Shown here piece after piece: positions 8,635 to 16,289 of a stretch of 27,745 nucleotides of DNA. The translations under genes were made by a program, and so were the position numbers. The notes beneath the pieces are model-generated. The model saw only the letters and a program-made list of their open reading frames with translations, was not told the DNA's origin and did no database searches. The stretch covers positions 1-27,745 of the IMG/VR virus record IMGVR_UViG_3300037558_002783; one strand, 5' to 3'. Each line of letters opens with the position of its first letter. The first letter of the stretch is position 1. This stretch comes from a virus.

Positions 8635-11097
8635 TTACTGCGTATCAACGTCCACACCGATTGACGACCGAACAATGACTGACCGTGCAATTCTTGCTCG
8701 AAATTCAATCGCCTCAACCATGCGACTCGGAAACACAACCCTCGGGCTCGGCGCAAAATCACCGTTGAACAACGCCGGTGTCCCTACTTCCCATCCCCCC
8801 ATGGAGACATGATGAGCGACAAGGGCGTGCACCTGGCCCAACTCCGGAACAGAAACCTGAAACGGAGCCATCTGAACATCCAATCCCGACAAAACGTCCA
8901 CGCCTTCCGACGTTACGAGATACGGCATGGAAACATCCGGCGCGCCAAGCGACACATCTGCGCCGCCCAGAACGTGGATCTGCCCCAGGGCCGGCACGGT
9001 GACATCAGGAACCCCCATGACCACATCCAGCCCCACCAAGGCCGCGGCCTCGGACGGAAGCCTGAGTTCGGCCAAGGGAGTGTCCGCCAGCGCCCTGGCA
9101 TAGACCTCGCCAACCCCCGAAACGTCGGCTACGCCACCGGGAAACGCGCTCGACTCGTAAGTTTCCGGGATGTAGCAGTGGTGGGGCCCATAGGTGCGGG
9201 CAAATCCGGCGGCGATGGTCGTCGCCGTGATGTTGTTCATGTCGTCGAATGAGGAATACGTCTTGACCCGTGCGTCCCACTCGGCCAGATAATCGGCGTT
9301 CGGATCGTTGGAATTGTAATAGTAAAAGGCGGTCGCGGTCCCCCACGTCCCATGAAAATCGGCAAAGAAAGCCGCATTGTTGTCACCAACATCCGCCGCA
9401 ATCATTGCCCGTAGAAACTGGGTAGACTGGAAAATCGAGGCCGAATTGTCCTCGGGCCAGTCCCGGTTCGGGTCGAGCGTGTAGTTTCCGGGTTGCCGCT
9501 GGCCCCGATAGTGTCCCATGACCCGACCCATCGGGTTGACACAGGGATAAATCAGAAAGCGGAAGTTCCGCAGGAGGGCGGTCGCCTGTGCCGAGCCGCC
9601 GAAGAGGAACCGTGTGAACCCCTCCATGGCCCAGGAGCCCACATGCTCGCCCGCGTGCGTGCCGCTGACGATGACCGCGATGCGTTTGGCCGAGCCGTCA
9701 AGGGGCTGGAGCGCGTCATCCCAGACTCCGAATGCATGCATCTTCTGCCCGGGCACCGTCTGGCCCAGCTCGTCAACCTGGGGCGAAAGCAAGGTCGGGA
9801 ATTCAAAGCCAGGAGCAGACGGCAGGGCGTGCACGAGATCCGCGTCCAGAGCCTGGAGCTCCCCGATCAGCCACGGCGCGCGGGAGACGGGCCAAGCGGG
9901 CTGGTAGGCCACATAGACCGTATCGCCCGTGAATGGCGCGGAGTGCTGGAAATCCCAAGAGCTCCCATTGTTCGTCGGCGCCTGGTCGAACCGCAGCCAC
10001 GTCACGCCGTCGTAGCTGTACCAGGGCCGCCAGGAAGTCCGGAACGTGTCCACGCAGTCGACAGGATTCGTGATCCGGAACAAAGGGCGCTTGCCGGCCG
10101 CGGAGGTCAGACGGAAAAGGAACTGCCGCCAGCCGGTATAGACGACCCGGACCTCGACGTTGACGGTCGGGCTCGTCGTTCCGGGGTCCGTGACGCTCGA
10201 GTGCGTCGGATGTGCGTTATGGGAATCCCCGGCGGCGACAAGAACGAGATTTTGGGCCGCAACCTCGACCAGGGCCGGCGTCGATACTTCAGGCGCCCCC
10301 ATGGTCACATCCTGGGCCGTCAGCTCGTCCGTGCCCCCCGTAACGATCAGTGCGGGGGACGACACTTCCGGGGCCCCCATGGTCACGTCCTGGGCCGTCA
10401 GATCATGCGTGGCAGATGTCGACTCACCAAGGGCTGTATTCGGCGGGAGCTCGCCGGCCACAAACGCACTCCGGGCAATCGGGACGATATTGTGCGGGCT
10501 GTAGTCCTGGCCGTTGGCCCAGCACAGGACCAGGCCGTCCGGAACGCTCAATGGGCCGTCTGCCACCGCCGTGGCAACTTCGGCATCGGAAAGGACCCTG
10601 CTCCAGATTGCGAGATATGCGTGGCTCCCAAGGAGGGCGCGAGCTGCCCCGGGGCGGTTGAACAGCCAGAGATCGAAGCCGGTGCCGTCCAGGTACGGGC
10701 TACTGCCCGCAGATGCCTCCGGGGAGGCCTCGCGCACCCCGTCCTTATAGATCTTCCCGGATTCGTTGACCGCCGTCACGCCGTCCCAGGAGACAGCCAG
10801 GTTGACCCACTCGCCGAGCGCCACACTTCCGGACGCCCCTCGAAAGCTCGGAACCAACACGCTTGCGGCCGTAGGGGTCACGAACTGCGCGTTGCTATTT
10901 GATGAGGAAATCTGAAACCGGGGGCCGCCACTTGATGCGGAGTCCCCTTTAATACAGATTTGCCCGGGATTTTCGACGCCAGTCGGTTTTCCGTAGTACA
11001 TGTACGTGCGGGCAACCAGGCCGTTGATCGCGGCCGGCTGCCCGAGGTTCACGTATCCAGCGCCATCAATGCTCTCGGATTGGACGATGGTCGCCAC
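8635..11097 (-). CDS. Tail protein with LamG-like domain, short repeats and M14 zinc carboxypeptidase
   Basis: 820 residues from a GTG at 11097 with AAGGGAG upstream. Residues 1-195 form a LamG/concanavalin-like domain (GEWVNLAVSWDG, IYKDGV, then a GxAYLAIWSRVLSDAEV end motif). Repeats follow at 231-276. Residues 310-405 (WRPWYSYDGVTWLRF, DTVYVAYQPAWPV) resemble the N-terminal beta domain that precedes the catalytic domain of cytosolic (CCP/AGBL-type) M14 carboxypeptidases. Residues 450-680 hold the catalytic domain: zinc ligands H481xxE484 (GTHAGEH) and H582 (ADFHGTWG), substrate-binding N521/R525 and N544-R545 (DPNRDW), and a candidate catalytic Glu at 645 or 648. More repeats cover 687-776. 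All metal ligands are present, so it is probably active on a peptide or poly-amino-acid at the host surface. Confidence 0.8.
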   Translation of the reverse strand: MATIVQSESIDGAGYVNLGQPAAINGLVARTYMYYGKPTGVENPGQICIKGDSASSGGPRFQISSSNSNAQFVTPTAASVLVPSFRGASGSVALGEWVNLAVSWDGVTAVNESGKIYKDGVREASPEASAGSSPYLDGTGFDLWLFNRPGAARALLGSHAYLAIWSRVLSDAEVATAVADGPLSVPDGLVLCWANGQDYSPHNIVPIARSAFVAGELPPNTALGESTSATHDLTAQDVTMGAPEVSSPALIVTGGTDELTAQDVTMGAPEVSTPALVEVAAQNLVLVAAGDSHNAHPTHSSVTDPGTTSPTVNVEVRVVYTGWRQFLFRLTSAAGKRPLFRITNPVDCVDTFRTSWRPWYSYDGVTWLRFDQAPTNNGSSWDFQHSAPFTGDTVYVAYQPAWPVSRAPWLIGELQALDADLVHALPSAPGFEFPTLLSPQVDELGQTVPGQKMHAFGVWDDALQPLDGSAKRIAVIVSGTHAGEHVGSWAMEGFTRFLFGGSAQATALLRNFRFLIYPCVNPMGRVMGHYRGQRQPGNYTLDPNRDWPEDNSASIFQSTQFLRAMIAADVGDNNAAFFADFHGTWGTATAFYYYNSNDPNADYLAEWDARVKTYSSFDDMNNITATTIAAGFARTYGPHHCYIPETYESSAFPGGVADVSGVGEVYARALADTPLAELRLPSEAAALVGLDVVMGVPDVTVPALGQIHVLGGADVSLGAPDVSMPYLVTSEGVDVLSGLDVQMAPFQVSVPELGQVHALVAHHVSMGGWEVGTPALFNGDFAPSPRVVFPSRMVEAIEFRARIARSVIVRSSIGVDVDTQ
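8770..9039 (-). repeat. C-terminal set of about 22-residue repeats in the M14 tail protein
   Basis: Residues 687-776 of the protein contain four units of a pattern L-x-x-x-D-V-x-M-G-x-P-x-V-x-x-P-x-L, for example LVGLDVVMGVPDVTVPAL and LGGADVSLGAPDVSMPYL. The DNA copies have diverged. The same motif occurs twice before the catalytic domain, so the enzyme is bracketed by the same type of repeat. Confidence 0.75.
10270..10407 (-). repeat. N-terminal pair of LTAQDVTMGAPEV repeats in the M14 tail protein
   Basis: Residues 231-276 hold two near-identical units, LTAQDVTMGAPEVSSPAL and LTAQDVTMGAPEVSTPAL. The DNA shows a 29-bp direct repeat at 10295-10323 and 10373-10401 with one difference, 78 bp apart. 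The closeness of the copies implies a recent duplication. Confidence 0.8.
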
Positions 11098-11109
11098 AGA
11101 CTACTCCCT

Positions 11110-11484
11110 TTACACCGCGTCAGGCAGGCGGACGTTGATGGCCGCAAGAGTAAACGCATTGCCGGTTGTCACAACCTGCGGACTTGCCATTTCCTGAACC
11201 ACCGCAAGTCGGGAGTTCGCAACATCCAGCAGGGCGAAGTGGGTGGCGGAGCCGTCAGCGGAAACAGAGCCGTCAGAGATCGCCTCCACGACAACCTTGC
11301 GGCCACTCGGAGACGCATCCTGGGGGGCAGACACGGTCGGGCTGGATTTTGTCCCGAGCTTGTATGTCGAATTCGCCTCCGCAAATGTCGCAGGCTTCTG
11401 GGAGCAGATCACCAGCGTGTCTACTCCGGACTGAATTCCGGCCAGGGCAAGATCAACGTAGTAGTCATTTACAAAAGCAGACAT
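11110..11484 (-). CDS. Small virion-associated protein, unknown function
   Basis: 124 residues starting MSAFVNDYYVDLALAGIQSG from the ATG at 11484, with GGAGGTTG eight bases upstream; an in-frame TTG two codons earlier is less likely. The N-terminus is helical, followed by a Ser/Thr-rich, strand-rich region and the end motif NAFTLAAINVRLPDAV. Small proteins with a similar DxxLDxALxxI start are common in phage tail regions, where they precede a lectin-like or fibre protein, as here. No catalytic, membrane or signal features. Function unknown. Confidence 0.55.
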   Translation of the reverse strand: MSAFVNDYYVDLALAGIQSGVDTLVICSQKPATFAEANSTYKLGTKSSPTVSAPQDASPSGRKVVVEAISDGSVSADGSATHFALLDVANSRLAVVQEMASPQVVTTGNAFTLAAINVRLPDAV

Positions 11485-11501
11485 TTTCAACCTCCATCAC
11501 G

Positions 11502-11753
11502 TTATTTCAAGGATCTCTTGTATCGCACCATCTTCCCACCCTTTGAGCGCTCAAAAACAATAACGGCAAACCCCATCTCCCGCAGGCGCCGCGACAACTC
11601 CACCTGGTCGCCCAGCGGTATACGACACCCAGCACTCACATGCGCCTCATTCCCACAGCCTTGGACCGTGGCGACCCCATCATAGGGGTCGCCATACTTC
11701 GCGTGCTCAGAGCCCACACGGACGGTCCAGACGATTGGCGTCAACGTGATCAT
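11502..11753 (-). CDS. Small protein of unknown function in the tail cluster
   Basis: 83 residues from the ATG at 11753, which overlaps the upstream stop as ATGA and has CTGGAG upstream; the longer frame start lies inside the previous gene. The sequence alternates strands and one helix: YDGVATVQGCGNEAHVSAGC, then a helix DQVELSRRLREMGFAVIVFERS and a basic tail. A helix followed by LxxxGFxxVxFER is seen at the end of some GNAT-like folds, but the protein is too short to be a full acetyltransferase and no CoA loop is visible. Coupled to the 167-residue gene before it. Function unknown. Confidence 0.55.
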   Translation of the reverse strand: MITLTPIVWTVRVGSEHAKYGDPYDGVATVQGCGNEAHVSAGCRIPLGDQVELSRRLREMGFAVIVFERSKGGKMVRYKRSLK

Positions 11754-12253
11754 TCCGTCTCCAGCGAGCACCGCCACACGTTCGGAATTTCGTTCCCTTC
11801 CTCGTCCTGCGTCGGCTGATAGATGTCAGGACGCCAAGCCAAGACCTGGGCCAAGGTAAAGCCCAGAAACTCCGGAACGAGCACGCCAGCCCTGCGGTCA
11901 GCGATCTCAAACGGCGTCAGGCCCTCGGCAAAGTCGGCCATGAGCAGGGCCTGCACGCACGGCGGTACAAGGGCCAGTGCCGCTTGCGGGTCGGTCATCA
12001 GCGCGGCCATCAGGGGCTGGCGGTCAAGGTCGGCGTCGAGCAGGCTGAAATCACACATTTCCACATTCCTGCCCTGTGTGTCGGGCAGATCGTCCTTGCA
12101 CAGCGTGTAGTGCATCAGGGCACGTTCAACGCCGTTGTCATCAAAGCGTCCGCAGGCTACGGCATGATACACTTCGATGCCGCGAAAGATGCGGGGGCTG
12201 GCAGGATCTGCGCTGTAGTAGCCGCCGAAGAAGTTGCGTTTGAGTTCTGGCAT
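11750..12253 (-). CDS. Tail-region protein of unknown function
   Basis: 167 residues; the ATG at 12253 overlaps the stop of the carbohydrate-binding tail protein (TAATG), with CGGGGGTGC upstream. It is acidic and helical, beginning MPELKRNFFGGYYS, with Cys residues at about positions 34, 52, 67 and 99. A central segment PQAALALVPPCVQALLMADFAEGLTP is hydrophobic but not long or uninterrupted enough to be a membrane span. Small proteins directly behind receptor-binding proteins often act as assembly chaperones or capsid-side partners; that role is only a positional guess here. Confidence 0.5.
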   Translation of the reverse strand: MPELKRNFFGGYYSADPASPRIFRGIEVYHAVACGRFDDNGVERALMHYTLCKDDLPDTQGRNVEMCDFSLLDADLDRQPLMAALMTDPQAALALVPPCVQALLMADFAEGLTPFEIADRRAGVLVPEFLGFTLAQVLAWRPDIYQPTQDEEGNEIPNVWRCSLETE

Positions 12254-14379
12254 TACAGCACCCCCGCCTGTTTGAAGTAGCGTTCGATGGTAGCCTCATC
12301 CACTTCGGGTTCATCCCAGACTTGGATGCCTGCGATGTGGAGGGGGATATGATGATTGTCATAGGCCAAACGTAAATAAGTTAACGGATTAAATGATCTA
12401 TCAAATGCGGTCCAATCGCTCCACGTAAACTCAGAGGACACTCCAACACGCTTATAACCAACACGAAAACTCGTCCCAGCAGTATTAACCTGTACCGCCT
12501 TAATGTGCCTTTCCCCACGATCCCAAGAAGACACGCTGACTACAGAAACATTTGTCCCGTCGTATGACCTGGAACAAGAAAAGGTAGGCGTAGTTGTTTC
12601 AACTCGCCAATGTAGCACCCCAGTGGTGGTGTTAGTATGCGACAGGATATTATAAGGGTTCACAAACACAGGCAAATCCCCACTCCCCACGCCCATCGTC
12701 ACCAGCGCGGCGACGGTGCATTTGGCGGGGAGGAGCTTTTGGATAGAGACGTTGTCTAAGGTAATGTCTGTGACGCCTACGCGCTTAAATGAAAGCGTCG
12801 TCGAATCAGTTGTATATTCAACAACATGCCGCCCAACCGAAGACGGCCATGTAAAAGCCCCGGAGGCACTGGATATGCCGCCAGAGGAGTTTGCAACAAC
12901 ATCATATGCCACTAAATAGCGGCCCCCATTTATCAACGTTGTCACGGACGAACGCAACGTCACCGCCGACAAGGCCCCTGATGGGCTATATATGCGGATA
13001 GCACCATCACCAGCTGTCGACGCACCCTCTGCGTTCCAGACAGCGGGGTCGTTACACGGCACATCTGGATTTAACTCCACCCCATCCGTCTTCCCGCGCA
13101 GGCACTCGATGATCTTCTGCTTCTCGGTGTTGATGCGGGGGACGAGGCGCTGGATGGAGATGTTGTCTACCTTTATCTTACTTCCTGCGGTTATCCCGCC
13201 TATTTGGATGGTAAAAAACAAATCAACACTTGTCAGTGATACATCAACCGTTTTTCTTGACAGTACTATATCGGTGTATCCAGTATTATGATATTCGCCA
13301 CCGACAACACTGGTGCCAATTTTTATAGATGCGTTAAAGGCGTCTATATTTGCGACATCAAATGATACACGAACCCTATCACCTACAGAAACACCAGCTA
13401 TTTTCTGCCTTGTATATGTCGTATCGGAGGCCCTTGTTACAACGAGCGCACCATCAATAACCTCTTGTGTGCCCGTGTTAAGCTCCCATCCCGTCATATC
13501 GCTATCAAACCCCCCATTCGTCACCAGCTCCACCCCATCCGTCACATACTCCACAGGATCAAACGAGAACGCCATCCCATTGCCCCCGCTCGTGCCAGCG
13601 GCAGAGGCGACGGTTGTGCCGGGAGGGACGTAGGGCATGGGGACGGAAGTGGCGGTGAGAATAGTCGAATTCTTTTTAACACGCAAACTACCTGCACCTA
13701 ACGTCCAAGTAGTCGCTGGATACGCATACAGATAGCATGTCGTTGTTATTGGTACAGCGGAAGTCATCTTAATAACGGTGTCTTCAGTCGTAGTGAGGCC
13801 AAAAAGCCTTCCAATATTTGAATTATATCCAGTCACCTCTCCAGGGCCGCTAATAATAGATAGAACAACCTCAACAAAAGAAGTGCCATCAAAGATACCA
13901 AAGTCATGAAAGTTCACGTTGCCTGTGTCGCCCCTACGGAGCGTCATGATAGCTGTAACTATTGAATTCGGGGCACTAAAAGTCTGATAGCAACCAGCAG
14001 TTCCCGTTTCGTCGGGCTTTGAAAATTGCTTATAGTTTAATTCGTCGATAACAGTAACATTAGAATGTATGATTGATGGAAAGTCTAAACCGAGCAGCAA
14101 ATTCGTATACCCAGGCCCACACCACAAACCCTTGCCGTCATGCCACGCAGGCACAGTGCCCACGCTATTTCCTTCGGAATCGTACTGGTCACCCACGTAG
14201 GACCATTCCGGGTCGGGGCCGACTGCGGATTTACGAGCGCCAACGAGCGACGGACGGACGGGCCAGAGCAGGGCGAGGGCTTTGGGAAAAGATTTTCCAG
14301 AACGCCAACCAACAAGATCCTGGACGTCGACAACCGGGTTCAGAACCGGGCTACACACGACCGGATGCACGACGCTCAT
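12253..14379 (-). CDS. Modular tail/receptor-binding protein with carbohydrate-binding-like domains
   Basis: 708 residues from an ATG overlapping the upstream stop (ATGA). After a 100-residue head, three jelly-roll-like blocks can be read: about 105-255, ending in TSVPMPYVPPG, a typical end of phage carbohydrate-binding-like modules; 282-412, starting ELVTNGGFDSDMTGWEL and ending KVDNISIQRL (CBM_4_9-like); and 436-550, ending TLDNVSIQKL. Residues 553-708 look like a LamG-type lectin (VGYKRVGVSSEFTWSDW, HIAGIQVWDEPEVDEATIERYF). It probably binds host surface glycans; no hydrolase residues stand out. The DNA is patchy: domain cores are much richer in A+T than the neighbouring genes, while linkers between domains are G+C-rich, pointing to module exchange. 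Confidence 0.7.
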   Translation of the reverse strand: MSVVHPVVCSPVLNPVVDVQDLVGWRSGKSFPKALALLWPVRPSLVGARKSAVGPDPEWSYVGDQYDSEGNSVGTVPAWHDGKGLWCGPGYTNLLLGLDFPSIIHSNVTVIDELNYKQFSKPDETGTAGCYQTFSAPNSIVTAIMTLRRGDTGNVNFHDFGIFDGTSFVEVVLSIISGPGEVTGYNSNIGRLFGLTTTEDTVIKMTSAVPITTTCYLYAYPATTWTLGAGSLRVKKNSTILTATSVPMPYVPPGTTVASAAGTSGGNGMAFSFDPVEYVTDGVELVTNGGFDSDMTGWELNTGTQEVIDGALVVTRASDTTYTRQKIAGVSVGDRVRVSFDVANIDAFNASIKIGTSVVGGEYHNTGYTDIVLSRKTVDVSLTSVDLFFTIQIGGITAGSKIKVDNISIQRLVPRINTEKQKIIECLRGKTDGVELNPDVPCNDPAVWNAEGASTAGDGAIRIYSPSGALSAVTLRSSVTTLINGGRYLVAYDVVANSSGGISSASGAFTWPSSVGRHVVEYTTDSTTLSFKRVGVTDITLDNVSIQKLLPAKCTVAALVTMGVGSGDLPVFVNPYNILSHTNTTTGVLHWRVETTTPTFSCSRSYDGTNVSVVSVSSWDRGERHIKAVQVNTAGTSFRVGYKRVGVSSEFTWSDWTAFDRSFNPLTYLRLAYDNHHIPLHIAGIQVWDEPEVDEATIERYFKQAGVL

Positions 14380-14645
14380 ACTTTCTCCGCACGATAGCAG
14401 ACCAACATGCTACCAGCCGGGACAAATTCGATCTCGTCGACTTCGGCTTCAAGGCAATACGGCGCCCGTTCGGACTCAGTCGCGTTGATCTCCGTCATAC
14501 GCGTGAGGCCAGCGCCAAAATTGACACGAACCTCAAGCGTTCCCGCGCCGTCCTGCACGGCGATCTGGTGACGCGCACGCCCATCCGGGACAGTGCCGGC
14601 CCCAATTATTTTTGATTCGGAAATGCTACCGCTAAATCGGATCAT
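14376..14645 (-). CDS. Small beta-rich virion protein, unknown function
   Basis: 89 residues beginning MIRFSGSISESKIIGAGT, with GAGAGGT upstream of the ATG; the stop overlaps the next start as ATGA. It is strand-rich without signal, membrane segment or catalytic motif (HQIAVQDGAGTLEVRVNFGAG, EAEVDEIEFVPAGSMLV). It lies between the second adaptor candidate and the modular tail protein, which fits a small connector or tail-joining part. Function unknown. Confidence 0.5.
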   Translation of the reverse strand: MIRFSGSISESKIIGAGTVPDGRARHQIAVQDGAGTLEVRVNFGAGLTRMTEINATESERAPYCLEAEVDEIEFVPAGSMLVCYRAEKV

Positions 14646-14664
14646 GGTTCAGTACCTCTCTGGA

Positions 14665-15237
14665 TTAAAAAAACGAAACCGGCTGCACTCGCATGCTCCG
14701 GTTTGCCTTTCCCTGGATTCTGCGCCGCTTTGCGGCCGCCATCTCCCGCTTGAATTGATCGAGGCTGATCGCCGCGCCCTCCGGATCATACCACTCCGTC
14801 CCGCGCATGGCCTTCAAGGCCGCCACGGCTCCTTCGGCAATCGCCCGGCCATACTCCGCTTCAAGCGCTCGAGGCAAACCCTCGCTGGCGTACGACGGCT
14901 TGAGCACAGCCTCCACAACGACCGTGCAGGACGTGGGCGGGACAAACCCCAGCACCAGCGATTCCGGCGGAATTTGACTGACGCCGTATCCGGCGATAGC
15001 CAGATCCTCGCCGTCGACAGCACCTCCTGAAATCGACACAAGCGCCGATCCGGACGGCAGATCCAGCTCCATCGCTGTTTGTCCCGCTGCAAACTGCATT
15101 GCATCAAGCGTCTCTCGCCAGACTTCCGTACGTTGGAAAAACCGGATCGCAGCCTCGCGCAGCTCATCAACGACAAGCGGGAACGGCACACCCCGAACAC
15201 GAGCCACCACCCGCCTGGTCAAATCATAGAAACTCAT
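14665..15237 (-). CDS. Head-tail adaptor/connector candidate
   Basis: 190 residues; the ATG at 15237 overlaps the stop of the preceding adaptor-like gene (ATGA). The pattern VVDELREAAIRFFQRTEVWRETLDAM at residues 23-48 (helix with ...A..FF..T..W), followed by strands SALVSISGG and a CTVVVEAVLKP strand, and a last helix EYGRAIAEGAVAALKAMRG, matches the general layout of podophage adaptor proteins that sit under the portal. The C-terminus is basic (AKRRRIQGKANRSMR). Position directly after another adaptor-like gene agrees. The exact family is not certain. Confidence 0.6.
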   Translation of the reverse strand: MSFYDLTRRVVARVRGVPFPLVVDELREAAIRFFQRTEVWRETLDAMQFAAGQTAMELDLPSGSALVSISGGAVDGEDLAIAGYGVSQIPPESLVLGFVPPTSCTVVVEAVLKPSYASEGLPRALEAEYGRAIAEGAVAALKAMRGTEWYDPEGAAISLDQFKREMAAAKRRRIQGKANRSMRVQPVSFF

Positions 15238-15929
15238 TCAGCCTCCTGCTTACGCTGGAAATAGCGCTCCGACTGCAACTTGATTCCAAGCGCGTCAAAA
15301 AATGCTCGGAAATGAAACTGTGCCTTGGCCTGGTTCGACGTCGAACTGTCACCGGAAAAAATCTCATACAAAACCCAATTCTCCAGAGGGCCGGCAAAGG
15401 AATCCGAAACAGGGACCTCGTCCGTCGAAACGGAAACAGTACCAGGCGCCGTGCCGAACACGGCCTCGGCCCACACAGTCCGACCAGCAGCAACGCCTGG
15501 GAAGACGTAAAAAACGTCCGGATCAGCCGTGGAATCATAGAAAAAATTATACACGACACGACCAGTCTTCGACCAATCAAGGGCAGACAGCGCGTCCCGT
15601 GTGGACCGCACGATGGGCCAGCCAGGGCTCACCCCGTCGCCCCCCATGTTGCGCACCAGGTCAAGCAGGACCGTCGCCTCGGACTGGCACTCATGCATGG
15701 CAGGATCCGGAATCCGCTGGCGCACACCGGCTTCCAGCTTGACGCTCTCCGTCACGGAAAACGCATCCGGCCGGACCAGGGCGAGCTGACGCAATCCAGC
15801 GTTCAAAAAATCCGTCAGGGACGCTTTGGTCCCGGACGGATCTTTTTCCCACGGCCACCGACGCTCGTCCTGCGGCCCCATATCCTGGAGCTTCATGGAC
15901 ACCAGCAGGAACAGATCTTTGGCCAACAT
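15234..15929 (-). CDS. Head-tail adaptor protein (DUF6682-like)
   Basis: 231 residues starting MLAKDLFLLVSMKLQDM; the ATG directly follows the upstream stop (TAAATG). The N-terminal pattern of an early helix, RRWPWEKDPSGTKASLTDFLNAGLRQLALVRPDAF, is the RW....L..fLN.g...l...RPDA signature of phage adaptor proteins (DUF6682 as I recall it). A beta region (FYDSTADPDVFYVFPGV, RTVWAEAVFGTAPG) and a last helix (AQFHFRAFFDALGIKLQSERYF) complete the usual layout. It sits downstream of the capsid genes and upstream of a second adaptor, and would join portal to tail. Confidence 0.7.
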   Translation of the reverse strand: MLAKDLFLLVSMKLQDMGPQDERRWPWEKDPSGTKASLTDFLNAGLRQLALVRPDAFSVTESVKLEAGVRQRIPDPAMHECQSEATVLLDLVRNMGGDGVSPGWPIVRSTRDALSALDWSKTGRVVYNFFYDSTADPDVFYVFPGVAAGRTVWAEAVFGTAPGTVSVSTDEVPVSDSFAGPLENWVLYEIFSGDSSTSNQAKAQFHFRAFFDALGIKLQSERYFQRKQEAE

Positions 15930-16238
15930 TTACAGCACCTGGTAGGGGAACCTGGGGATCAGACGCTCTTTGATGATCCTGCCGTCCTTGTCAGTCACGT
16001 AATCCGTAATCACGGCGTTCGAAAGCGCGCTCAGAACCGCGGCCGGAACCTCGACCTCGACATCGCGCTGGATCAGATAATCGCGACCGTTCACCGACAC
16101 GAAGACATCGTCGGAACCAGACGGCCCCTCGTGAGACGGAATCCTGATCTTGGTCTTGGTCGCCGAGGACGCTTCGGCCTTGACATCGGGTTCCACAGAC
16201 GATTCAACCTTGGCTTTGACATTTTCTTTTTCAGGCAT
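15930..16238 (-). CDS. Small head-associated protein, unknown function
   Basis: 102 residues from an ATG with GAGGAG seven bases upstream, placed just after the capsid terminator. Residues 1-30 are charged and Lys/Glu-rich, probably disordered. Residues 31-80 read KIRIPSHEGPSGSDDVFVSV, then NGRDYLIQRDVEVEVPAAVL, a small fold found downstream of N4-gp56-type capsid genes in other phages (VNG..Y.I.RG..V.VP pattern, from memory). It may be a head decoration or vertex protein; no function is proven. No signal or membrane segment. Confidence 0.6.
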   Translation of the reverse strand: MPEKENVKAKVESSVEPDVKAEASSATKTKIRIPSHEGPSGSDDVFVSVNGRDYLIQRDVEVEVPAAVLSALSNAVITDYVTDKDGRIIKERLIPRFPYQVL

Positions 16239-16252
16239 GTTCGACTCCTCAT

Positions 16253-16278
16253 AAAAGCCTGGGCCCGAAGGCCCAGGC
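16253..16278 (-). terminator. Intrinsic terminator behind the major capsid gene
   Basis: A perfect 9-bp stem (GCCTGGGCC with GGCCCAGGC) closes a TTCG loop as read on the minus strand, followed by TTTTA. It lies 12 bases after the capsid stop and before the next ribosome binding site. It would reduce, but probably not abolish, expression of the tail genes relative to capsid. Confidence 0.85.
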
Positions 16279-16289
16279 CTGGTATCAGA

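Noticed and set aside
9493-10902. 469-codon plus-strand open frame opposite the M14 tail gene
   Set aside because: Composition is typical of antisense reading, and the minus strand shows a complete M14 active site in the same stretch.
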